The notes beneath the pieces are model-generated. The model was not told the origin of the DNA, did no database searches, and worked only from the letters and a program-made list of their open reading frames with translations. Positions 1-5,381 of a DNA stretch of 6,901 bases are shown here, in pieces. The translations under genes and the position numbers were made by a program. This DNA comes from an uncultured Lachnospiraceae bacterium. Its GTDB lineage: Bacteria; Bacillota_A; Clostridia; Lachnospirales; Lachnospiraceae. The stretch spans positions 1 to 6,901 of the forward strand of contig USDU01000135.1 of assembly GCA_900553635.1 (NCBI GenBank), in the 5' to 3' direction. How positions within the stretch are numbered: position 1 is the first letter of the stretch; every line of letters begins with the position of its first letter.

Positions 1-14
1 AACAGGACGGATTC

Positions 15-893
15 ATGCAGGGAAAGATAATAAAAGGAATTGCCGGATTCTACTACGTTCACGTGGCGGAATCCGGTATCTATGAATGTAAAGCAAAAGG
101 GGCCTTCCGCAACCAGAAGGTAAAGCCCCTGGTGGGGGACAATATCCGACTGGACGTGCTGGACGAAGAAGAAAAAAAAGGTAACATCGAAGAAATCCTG
201 CCCCGGAAAAATGAACTGATCCGCCCGGCCGTAGCCAATATCGACCAGGCGCTGGTTATCTTTGCGGCGGCGAAGCCGAAACCGAACTTCAATCTGCTGG
301 ATCGCTTTCTGATTCTGATGCAGTACCAGAAGGTTCCGGCTGTGGTCTGCTTCAACAAGCAGGACATGGTAAATGAGGAGGAACTTAAGCTGCTCCGGGC
401 TACCTACGAGAGCGCGGACTATCCGGTCCTGTTCACCAGCGCGGCGAAGGAGGAGGGCATTCAGACTATCCGGGAGCTGTTAAAGGGAAAGACCACCACC
501 GTAGCCGGCCCCTCTGGCGTGGGCAAATCCTCCCTCATCAATCTCCTGTCCCCGGAGGCAGGCATGGAGACCGGCGACATCAGCCGGAAGATTGAGCGGG
601 GAAAGCATACCACCCGCCATTCGGAGCTCTTTGCCCTGGATAAGGATACCTTTATCTGCGACACGCCGGGTTTCAGTTCCATCTATCTGCCGGACATGGA
701 AAAGGAAGAGCTGGGAACCTATTTTCCGGAATTTGCGAAATATGAACCCTTCTGCCGCTTTCAGGGCTGTGCCCATATCCATGAGCCGGGCTGTGGCGTC
801 AAAGAGGCTTTGGAGGAGAAAAAGATAAGTCCTATCCGATACGATAATTATAAGCTTCTATATGAGGAGTTAAAGGATAAGAGGAGGTATTAG
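15..893 (+). CDS. rsgA: Ribosome small-subunit-dependent GTPase A (RsgA/CpgA/YloQ)
   Basis: A 292-residue circularly permuted GTPase of normal family length. Known role: it binds the nascent 30S subunit in the cytoplasm, checks late maturation near the decoding centre and hydrolyses GTP on release. Visible domains: an N-terminal OB-fold (about 1-68); then the GTPase motifs in the permuted order G4 NKQD (114-117), G5 TSA (141-143), G1/P-loop GPSGVGKSS (165-173), switch I with KHTTRHSEL (197-205) and G3 DTPG (216-219); then a C-terminal zinc site C247, C252, H254, C260, with the 5-2-6 spacing typical of the family. The ATG at 15 follows AGGACGG (4-10) at a reasonable distance, and the protein begins as the family does. 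It is the first gene here of the rsgA-rpe-thiN operon. In B. subtilis the homologue lies beside and is phosphorylated by PrkC, so prkC may lie just upstream; that is inference. An A8 run (172-179) lies in the coding region. Confidence 0.97.
   Translation: MQGKIIKGIAGFYYVHVAESGIYECKAKGAFRNQKVKPLVGDNIRLDVLDEEEKKGNIEEILPRKNELIRPAVANIDQALVIFAAAKPKPNFNLLDRFLILMQYQKVPAVVCFNKQDMVNEEELKLLRATYESADYPVLFTSAAKEEGIQTIRELLKGKTTTVAGPSGVGKSSLINLLSPEAGMETGDISRKIERGKHTTRHSELFALDKDTFICDTPGFSSIYLPDMEKEELGTYFPEFAKYEPFCRFQGCAHIHEPGCGVKEALEEKKISPIRYDNYKLLYEELKDKRRY
882..887 (+). promoter_or_regulatory. Ribosome binding site of rpe
   Basis: A perfect AGGAGG lies inside the last codons of rsgA, 8 bases before the ATG at 896. 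Two ATG codons stand in tandem (896 and 899); this spacing fits the first slightly better, but either could be used, changing the protein by one methionine. Confidence 0.85.
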
Positions 894-895
894 TT

Positions 896-1555
896 ATGAT
901 GAACAAGCTGGCTCCGTCCATCCTGTCCGCCGATTTCGCGGCACTTGGCGAGGATGTACGGAAGGTAGAGGAGGCAGGCGCGGAGTACCTGCATATCGAC
1001 GTGATGGACGGACATTTTGTCCCGAATTATTCCCTGGGTATCCCGGTCATCGAGTCCATCCGCAGGAAATCTGTGATGGTATTCGACGTCCATCTGATGA
1101 TAGACAATCCGGATCAGTATATCAAGGCTTTCGCGGAGGCCGGAGCGGATATTCTGACCGTTCACGCGGAGGTCTGCCCCCATCTGAACCGGACCATCGC
1201 GGCTATCAAGGAAAACGGCATGAAGGCCTGCGTGGCCCTGAATCCGACCACGCCGCTGAACGTACTGGATTATGTGCTGGAGGATCTGGATATGGTGCTT
1301 CTGATGACCATCAACCCGGGCTTCGGCGGTCAGAAGTACATCGAGAGCAGCACCAGAAAGATTCAGGAGCTGCGGAAAATGATGGAGGCCCGCGGCCTCG
1401 AGATCGACATCGAGGTAGACGGCGGCATCAAGCTGAACAATGTGAAGACTGTTCTGGACGCAGGCGCGAACATCATCGTGGCAGGATCCGCGGTATATGG
1501 CGGCGACGTGCAGAAGAATGTGGCAGACTTTATGAAGATATTGGGTGAAGCATGA
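896..1555 (+). CDS. rpe: Ribulose-phosphate 3-epimerase
   Basis: A 219-residue TIM-barrel enzyme, full length for the family. It interconverts D-ribulose 5-phosphate and D-xylulose 5-phosphate in the non-oxidative pentose phosphate pathway, in the cytoplasm. Family signatures seen: PSILSADF near the N-terminus (7-14); HIDVMDGHFVPN (33-44) with metal ligand H33 and catalytic/metal D35; HLMI (66-69) with metal ligand H66; the phosphate-side loop NPGFGGQ (140-146); and VDGGI (174-178) with the second catalytic aspartate D175. All metal and acid/base residues are present, so it should be active. It starts 2 bases after the rsgA stop and its own stop overlaps the thiN start (ATGA), which indicates one transcript and likely translational coupling. 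The rsgA-rpe-thiN order is conserved in Bacillota. Confidence 0.98.
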   Translation: MMNKLAPSILSADFAALGEDVRKVEEAGAEYLHIDVMDGHFVPNYSLGIPVIESIRRKSVMVFDVHLMIDNPDQYIKAFAEAGADILTVHAEVCPHLNRTIAAIKENGMKACVALNPTTPLNVLDYVLEDLDMVLLMTINPGFGGQKYIESSTRKIQELRKMMEARGLEIDIEVDGGIKLNNVKTVLDAGANIIVAGSAVYGGDVQKNVADFMKILGEA

Positions 1556-2253
1556 GAACAGTAATTATCAGCGGGGGCAGAATCGAGCGCGATTTTGCCC
1601 TGTCTTTTTTGGAAAATGAAACCTTTGAGCAGTTTATCGCAGTGGATAATGGACTGCGCTTCTGCTATGACAATCAGATAAAGCCCACATGGATTGTGGG
1701 CGACTTTGACACGGCGGCGCCGGAGCTGGTGGAATATTACCAGACACAGACCGATATTCCCATCCGCCGCTTCAATCCGGTGAAGGATTCCACAGACAGT
1801 CAGATCGCCATAGAGCTGGCCCTGGAACTGGGAAGCAGTGAAATCACGCTCCTTGGCGGCACGGGTACCCGTATGGATCATGTGCTGGGCAATATTCAGA
1901 GCCTGATGCTGGCAAAAAAAAAGGGCGTGTCCTGTGTCATTCTGGATGAATATAACCGAATTCAGCTGATTGATGGGGAGACGAGACTGAAGAAATCGGA
2001 GCAGTACGGTAAGTATGTGTCCCTGCTTCCTCTGACTACCGAGGTCACCGGCGTGGATCTGACTGGTTTTAAGTTTAATCTGACCGGTCACACCTTCACC
2101 AGTACCGGAAGCGCAGGACTTGGCGTCAGCAATGAAATTATCGAAGATATTGCGGAAATCCGCGTAAAATCCGGAATTTTTGTGTTAATCGAGTCCCGGG
2201 ACCTTCCGAAACGATCCGAAATATCTGAAAAAAGCAACAGAAATAGAAAGTGA
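1552..2253 (+). CDS. thiN: Thiamine pyrophosphokinase (thiamine diphosphokinase)
   Basis: A 233-residue protein that transfers pyrophosphate from ATP to thiamine, giving the cofactor thiamine diphosphate. The N-terminal catalytic half has VDNGL (31-35), GDFD (50-53) with the Mg-binding aspartates D51 and D53, KDSTDSQ (78-84), and GGTGTRMDH (102-110). The C-terminal thiamine-binding half has the SLLPL strand (157-161), GVDLTG (167-172) and GSAGLGVSNE (186-195). The family usually ends near the VLIESRD motif (211-217); here about 16 further residues follow, rich in Lys, Arg, Ser and Glu, probably an unstructured tail. The start overlaps the rpe stop by 4 bases, with only a weak GGGTG-like site before it (1543-1547), so translation is probably coupled to rpe. 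No TPP riboswitch is seen. An A9 run (1914-1922) forms an A-AAA-AAG heptamer in frame at the domain boundary. Confidence 0.96.
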   Translation: MRTVIISGGRIERDFALSFLENETFEQFIAVDNGLRFCYDNQIKPTWIVGDFDTAAPELVEYYQTQTDIPIRRFNPVKDSTDSQIAIELALELGSSEITLLGGTGTRMDHVLGNIQSLMLAKKKGVSCVILDEYNRIQLIDGETRLKKSEQYGKYVSLLPLTTEVTGVDLTGFKFNLTGHTFTSTGSAGLGVSNEIIEDIAEIRVKSGIFVLIESRDLPKRSEISEKSNRNRK

Positions 2254-2385
2254 AATGCTGGGTTGTCTGCATCCCGGGCGCATTTTAAAATGGAAATTCA
2301 TGGAAACACCATGGGAATGTTGTAAAATTGTCGAAAAACTGCGGAATATGTTTGTGCATAATTACCAAAAAAACGGGTAGACTAG

Positions 2386-2410
2386 CCTGCAGACGAAATG
2401 TTTCGGCAGG
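2386..2410. repeat. Inverted repeat abutting the -35 box (possible operator)
   Basis: CCTGC (2386-2390), AGA, CGAAA (2394-2398), TG, TTTCG (2401-2405), GCAGG (2406-2410): two nested 5-bp arms with a 3-base bulge on one side. It ends two bases before the TTGACA box. No U-tract follows, so it is not a normal terminator. It could bind a regulator or fold as RNA at the end of a read-through transcript from thiN. No known regulator is identified. Confidence 0.4.
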
Positions 2411-2412
2411 GA

Positions 2413-2441
2413 TTGACAAAGGAAAGACTTGCTGTCATAAT
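2413..2441 (+). promoter_or_regulatory. Sigma-A-type promoter of the HPr-like gene
   Basis: TTGACA (2413-2418), a 17-base spacer, then CATAAT (2436-2441): a perfect -35 and a -10 with one mismatch at optimal spacing. Predicted transcription start is near 2448, giving a leader of about 65 bases before the ATG at 2513. Confidence 0.8.
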
Positions 2442-2454
2442 ACGTCCATCAAAG

Positions 2455-2468
2455 CAAAAGCGCTTTGA
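2455..2468. promoter_or_regulatory. Candidate cre (CcpA) operator
   Basis: CAAAAGCGCTTTGA holds the perfect 10-base palindrome AAAGCGCTTT (2457-2466) and matches 11 of 14 positions of the idealised cre TGAAAGCGCTTTCA; the mismatches are in the outer TG and C positions. It is centred about 14 bases after the predicted transcription start, a place where a bound repressor would block initiation or elongation. The AAAGCGCTTT core is shared with other LacI/GalR-family operators, so another member of that family could be the true ligand. Confidence 0.5.
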
Positions 2469-2496
2469 ACTAGACTTTGAATTCGTATTCAGGCCT

Positions 2497-2503
2497 AAAG
2501 GAG
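2497..2503 (+). promoter_or_regulatory. Ribosome binding site of the HPr-like gene
   Basis: AAAGGAG, 9 bases before the ATG at 2513. It is a strong site and supports the short N-terminus of the HPr-like protein as real and not an annotation truncation. Confidence 0.85.
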
Positions 2504-2512
2504 TGAAAGAAA

Positions 2513-2740
2513 ATGCAGACAAAAAAGATTAAGCTGAACGCAACAGAGGACGTAAAGGAGTTTGTACAGGGCGCAAGCAAGTGCGATTTTGATGTGGATG
2601 TTTATTACAACCGCATCCTCATCGACGCCAAGTCTATTCTCGGCGTGCTGAGCATGGATCTGAATCAGATTCTGACTGTGAAATGTCACGGTGAGAACGG
2701 CGATTTTGATCGAGTGCTGGCAAAATTTGCAATAGCTTAA
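2513..2740 (+). CDS. HPr-like protein lacking the His15 loop but keeping the Ser46 site (Crh-like)
   Basis: A 75-residue protein of the HPr fold. Matched to B. subtilis HPr from memory, residues 17-47 line up with HPr 22-52 at a constant offset of five: ASKCDFDVD (21-29) for ASKYDADVN, and KSILGVLS (40-47) for KSIMGVMS. Ser41 is thus the counterpart of regulatory Ser46, the HPr kinase target. The HPr loop GIHARPA, with catalytic His15 and Arg17, is absent: about five residues are deleted and the remainder reads NATEDV (9-14). It therefore cannot accept phosphate from enzyme I in the usual way and should not carry phosphate to PTS permeases. In B. subtilis, Crh is a known HPr paralogue that lacks His15, is phosphorylated on Ser46 and serves as a CcpA corepressor; by analogy a regulatory role is inferred here, not shown. 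The gene is alone between its own promoter and terminator, with a cre-like site upstream. Automatic annotation would probably call it HPr-family phosphocarrier. Confidence 0.85.
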   Translation: MQTKKIKLNATEDVKEFVQGASKCDFDVDVYYNRILIDAKSILGVLSMDLNQILTVKCHGENGDFDRVLAKFAIA

Positions 2741-2768
2741 AACTAACCGATAAAAGAATACGGCGACA

Positions 2769-2820
2769 GAAGAAGGAGTCTTCGGCATCCCTGGGATGCC
2801 GGAGGCTCCTTCTTCGTTAT
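2769..2820 (+). terminator. Rho-independent terminator after the HPr-like gene
   Basis: A 22-bp stem (2769-2790 with 2794-2815) around a CTG loop, with only two G-U pairs and no bulge. It starts 28 bases after the stop codon. The U-tract is short (TCTTCGTTAT), but the stem is very stable. Both wobbles are G-U in the + transcript and would be A-C mismatches in the - transcript, so it favours the + strand. Confidence 0.8.
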
Positions 2821-2869
2821 CAGGGGCCGTTGCCGGGGCTTGCGGTCCGGCATTTTTTGTTTCGGTAAT

Positions 2870-2898
2870 TTTACAGGAGCATGCGGCTGTGCTACAAT
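2870..2898 (+). promoter_or_regulatory. Sigma-A-type promoter of the nuclease-helicase gene
   Basis: TTTACA (2870-2875), 17-base spacer, TACAAT (2893-2898), preceded directly by TGC (2890-2892), an extended -10 element. Predicted start near 2905, giving a leader of about 55 bases. Confidence 0.75.
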
Positions 2899-2915
2899 AT
2901 ATTTTTAGAGAACAG

Positions 2916-2935
2916 CGGTTGGTGAAAGCCAACCG
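2916..2935 (+). other. Short hairpin in the leader of the nuclease-helicase mRNA
   Basis: A perfect 7-bp stem CGGTTGG/CCAACCG around the loop TGAAAG. It begins about 11 bases after the predicted transcription start and ends 9 bases before the AGGAG ribosome binding site (2945-2949), so it does not cover that site. It may stabilise the 5' end of the mRNA; no riboswitch class is recognised. Confidence 0.4.
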
Positions 2936-2959
2936 GGAAAAAGCAGGAGAGACCGATAC

Positions 2960-5323
2960 ATGGAAGAGACAAGGCCGCAGATCCGCATTTCCGTGCGGGA
3001 CCTGGTGGAATTTATTCTCCGATCCGGAGATTTGGACAATCGAACAGGAGCGAAGACGGATCTGGAAGCCATGCAGGCCGGCGGGCGGCTCCACCGGAAG
3101 ATCCAGAGGCGGATGGGCGCGTATTATACCGCTGAGGCTGCCCTTAAGCTTCTGGTTCCCATGGGCGACTTCGACTGCCTGGTGGAAGGGCGGGCCGACG
3201 GAATCTTTACGGAGGACGGGGAGATCTACATTGACGAGATTAAGGGCATGTACCGGGATGTGATGCTTCTGGAGGAGCCTGTCCCCGTGCATCTGGCCCA
3301 GGCGCTCTGCTACGCCTGCATCTATATGAGACAGCAGGATCTGCCCCGGATCGGCGTCCAGATGACCTATGGCAACCTGGAGACCGGGGAACTGAGGTAT
3401 TTTCGCTCAGAGCATAAGAGAGAAGCATTGGATGCCTGGTTTGATGAGCTGATGGCCCGCTATGAGAAATGGGCCCGGTTCCAGTACGCGTGGAAGCAGA
3501 TCCGAAAAGCCAGCATCCGGCCTCTGGAATTCCCCTTTGCCTATCGGGAAGGGCAGCGGGATCTGGCGGCGGGCGTGTACCGGACCATTGCCCGGGGAAA
3601 ACGGCTTTTTATTCAGGCGCCCACCGGCGTCGGCAAGACCATTTCTACGGTATTCCCGGCGGTGAAGGCCGTGGGCGAGGATCTGGGCGACCGCATCTTT
3701 TACCTGACGGCCAAGACGATCACCCGGACCGTGGCCGAGGAAGCCTTCGGAATTTTACGGACTCAGGGTCTGCGCCTGAAGGCAGTGACCCTGACAGCGA
3801 AGGAGAAGCTCTGTATCTGCGGGACCCCGGACTGCAATCCGGACGCCTGCCCCTATGCAAAAGGGCATTTCGACCGGATTAACGATGCGGTCTATGAGCT
3901 GTTGACGACCGGCCCGGATGCCATCGACCGTGAGCTTCTGCTTTCCCAGGCGGAGCGGCACCGGGTCTGCCCCTTTGAGCTGAGCCTGGACACAGCGACC
4001 TGGACCGACGCCATTATTTGTGATTACAATTATGTCTTCGATCCGAACGCGCGCCTGAAGCGCTTCTTCGGCGAGGGTGTGAAGGGCGATTACCTGTTCC
4101 TCATCGATGAGGCCCACAACCTGGTGGAGCGGGGGAGGGAGATGTTCAGCGCGCGCCTTTGCAAAGAGGATTTTCTGGAGCTGAAGCGGGCGTTAAAGGG
4201 CAGGGATAAAAAGGCTGAACGCCTGCTGGACCGCTGCAATAAGTATCTGTTGGGCTTCAAGCGGGAGTGCGAGACCTGGCAGCTTCATGAGAACATCGAT
4301 CCGCTGATTCTGCTTGCGCTGTCCCTGTCCACGGAGCTGGACCGTCTGCGTGAGGAGGGGCTGGAGCCGGAGCTGGACGCACAGGTGCTGGAATTCTGGT
4401 TTACCCTGCGGGATTTCCTGAATACGGCGGAGCTGCTGGATGAAAATTATGTGATTTACAGTGAAATCGGGGAAAATGGGAATTTTTATCTGAAGCTCTA
4501 CTGTGTGGAGACTGCGGAGAACATCCGGGCCTGTCTGGATAAGGGGCGGGCCGCCGTCTTTTTCTCGGCCACCCTGCTTCCCATGCCCTATTATAAGCAT
4601 CTGTTGGGGGCGGAGGATGATTACGCGGTCTACGCCCGGTCGCCCTTCAGGCCGGAAAAGCGGCTGCTTCTCCTGGGGCAGGATGTGAGCAGCCGCTATA
4701 CCCGCCGGAACCGCAGCGAGTATGAGCGAATAGCCGCGTATCTGAAGCAGATGAGCAACGCGCGGATGGGGCATTACCTGGCCTTTTTTCCGTCCTACCG
4801 GATGATGGAGGATGTCTACGATCTCTATCTGGAGCTGGATGAGGGGCGGACCGAGTGCGTCATTCAGCAAAGCGGCATGGGGGAAGCACAGCGGGAGACC
4901 TTCTTAAGCCGTTTCCGGGAACCGGCCTGTACCCGCAGTCTCCTGGGTTTTTGCGTGTTGGGCGGTATCTTCTCCGAGGGCATCGACCTGAAGGGCGAAA
5001 GCCTTATCGGGGCGGCCATCGTGGGTACAGGTCTGCCCCAGATCTGCAATGAGCGGGAAATTCTGCGGCAGTATTATGAGGGAAGGCAGATGGACGGCTT
5101 CGCCTACGCCTATCGTTATCCGGGCATGAATAAGGTGTTGCAGGCCGCAGGGCGGGTTATACGAACCGAGGAGGATCTGGGCGTGGTATTGCTTCTGGAC
5201 GACCGGTTTGGGACAGCCGAGTACACGCGCATGTTTCCGCTGGAGTGGAGCGGCGTGCGGGGATGCCGGAGCCGGGATGTGGGAGAGCAGATCGAGGCCT
5301 TCTGGAAGATACAGGAAAAATAA
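2960..5323 (+). CDS. PD-(D/E)XK nuclease fused to an XPD/DinG-type iron-sulfur DNA helicase
   Basis: 787 residues, two parts. Residues 1-180 carry RecB/Cas4-type nuclease motifs: H45 in a GGRLH helix, GRAD with D80, DEIK with E93 and K95, and QALCY (Q114-Y118, the QxxxY motif); all look intact. Residues 190-787 are a superfamily 2 XPD/DinG-like helicase (COG1199 type): REGQ (196-199), Walker A APTGVGKT (220-227), YLTAKT (248-253), DEAH box (383-386), SAT (536-538), FFPSYRMME (609-617), GGIFSEGIDLKG (668-679) and motif VI QAAGRVIR (728-735). Cysteines C285/C287, C292, C297 and C337 lie between motifs Ia and II, where this family binds a 4Fe-4S cluster. Expected activity: ATP-driven 5'-3' unwinding of DNA coupled to cutting, in repair or removal of flaps and blocked intermediates; the substrate is unknown. 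ATG at 2960 follows AGGAG (2945-2949). No CRISPR or defence genes lie beside it. It has its own promoter and terminator. Confidence 0.93.
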   Translation: MEETRPQIRISVRDLVEFILRSGDLDNRTGAKTDLEAMQAGGRLHRKIQRRMGAYYTAEAALKLLVPMGDFDCLVEGRADGIFTEDGEIYIDEIKGMYRDVMLLEEPVPVHLAQALCYACIYMRQQDLPRIGVQMTYGNLETGELRYFRSEHKREALDAWFDELMARYEKWARFQYAWKQIRKASIRPLEFPFAYREGQRDLAAGVYRTIARGKRLFIQAPTGVGKTISTVFPAVKAVGEDLGDRIFYLTAKTITRTVAEEAFGILRTQGLRLKAVTLTAKEKLCICGTPDCNPDACPYAKGHFDRINDAVYELLTTGPDAIDRELLLSQAERHRVCPFELSLDTATWTDAIICDYNYVFDPNARLKRFFGEGVKGDYLFLIDEAHNLVERGREMFSARLCKEDFLELKRALKGRDKKAERLLDRCNKYLLGFKRECETWQLHENIDPLILLALSLSTELDRLREEGLEPELDAQVLEFWFTLRDFLNTAELLDENYVIYSEIGENGNFYLKLYCVETAENIRACLDKGRAAVFFSATLLPMPYYKHLLGAEDDYAVYARSPFRPEKRLLLLGQDVSSRYTRRNRSEYERIAAYLKQMSNARMGHYLAFFPSYRMMEDVYDLYLELDEGRTECVIQQSGMGEAQRETFLSRFREPACTRSLLGFCVLGGIFSEGIDLKGESLIGAAIVGTGLPQICNEREILRQYYEGRQMDGFAYAYRYPGMNKVLQAAGRVIRTEEDLGVVLLLDDRFGTAEYTRMFPLEWSGVRGCRSRDVGEQIEAFWKIQEK

Positions 5324-5370
5324 AAACACCGATAAGTATGTCTGAGAATAAGACTACTTATCGGTGTTTT
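5323..5370. terminator. Bidirectional terminator between convergent genes
   Basis: A perfect 16-bp stem, 5323-5338 with 5355-5370 (AAAACACCGATAAGTA and its complement), extended by GTCT/AGAC (5340-5343 with 5351-5354) beyond a bulged T, around a 7-base loop. It overlaps the last base of the helicase stop codon. Read on the + strand the stem ends in GTTTT; on the - strand it ends in GTTTTTATTTTT, a better U-tract, so it serves both the helicase and the lysR transcripts. Confidence 0.9.
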
Positions 5371-5381
5371 GCTATACTGTC

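Larger units (their letters stand above)
2254..2512. other. Regulatory intergenic region between thiN and the HPr-like gene
   Basis: 259 bases, visibly more AT-rich than the flanking genes and without a credible coding sequence. Just after thiN there is a weak hairpin (arms 2256-2262 and 2273-2280, with G-U pairs and a bulge) followed by an AT-rich stretch. It may end the rsgA-rpe-thiN transcript, but the U-tract is poor. A perfect 12-base palindrome CATTTTAAAATG lies at 2281-2292, and a CATGG/CCATG inverted repeat at 2300-2314. The rest holds the inverted repeat, promoter and cre-like site listed separately. Confidence 0.6.

Noticed and set aside
1363..2091. 242-codon open frame on the - strand over rpe and thiN
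   Set aside because: Antisense to two well-recognised, motif-complete enzymes and without a credible start site.
2281..2314. CATTTTAAAATG palindrome and CATGG/CCATG repeat as operators
   Set aside because: Both are short and AT-rich or low in information, with no promoter placed to use them; kept only as notes in the intergenic entry.
2328..2362. A second promoter with CATAAT (2357-2362) upstream of the HPr-like gene
   Set aside because: The nearest -35-like element TTGTCG (2328-2333) is 23 bases away and no extended -10 is present, while a near-consensus promoter exists at 2413-2441.
2903..2940. AGAGAACAG followed by GGTTGGTGAAAGCC resembles part of a T-box leader stem I
   Set aside because: The leader is only about 55 bases, there is no GGTGG-type T-box sequence or antiterminator, and the gene is not an aminoacyl-tRNA or amino-acid gene.
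2495..3292. 265-codon open frame on the - strand across the HPr-like gene, terminator and helicase start
   Set aside because: It runs through a clear terminator and two + strand promoters and is antisense to two genes with strong family motifs; the translation shows no recognisable domain.
4193..4870. 225-codon open frame on the - strand inside the helicase gene
   Set aside because: A shadow of a GC-rich coding region; lacks a start signal and domain features.
2960..5323. Helicase as a CasDinG or part of a CRISPR/defence island
   Set aside because: No repeats, spacers, cas genes or other defence genes are seen nearby; neighbours are housekeeping and regulatory genes, and a fused nuclease domain is not part of CasDinG as I know it.
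5339..5354. CTGAGA (5342-5347), the thi-box motif of TPP riboswitches, in a window that has thiN
   Set aside because: It lies in the apical part of a bidirectional terminator, far from thiN, and no other conserved TPP riboswitch element is seen around it.
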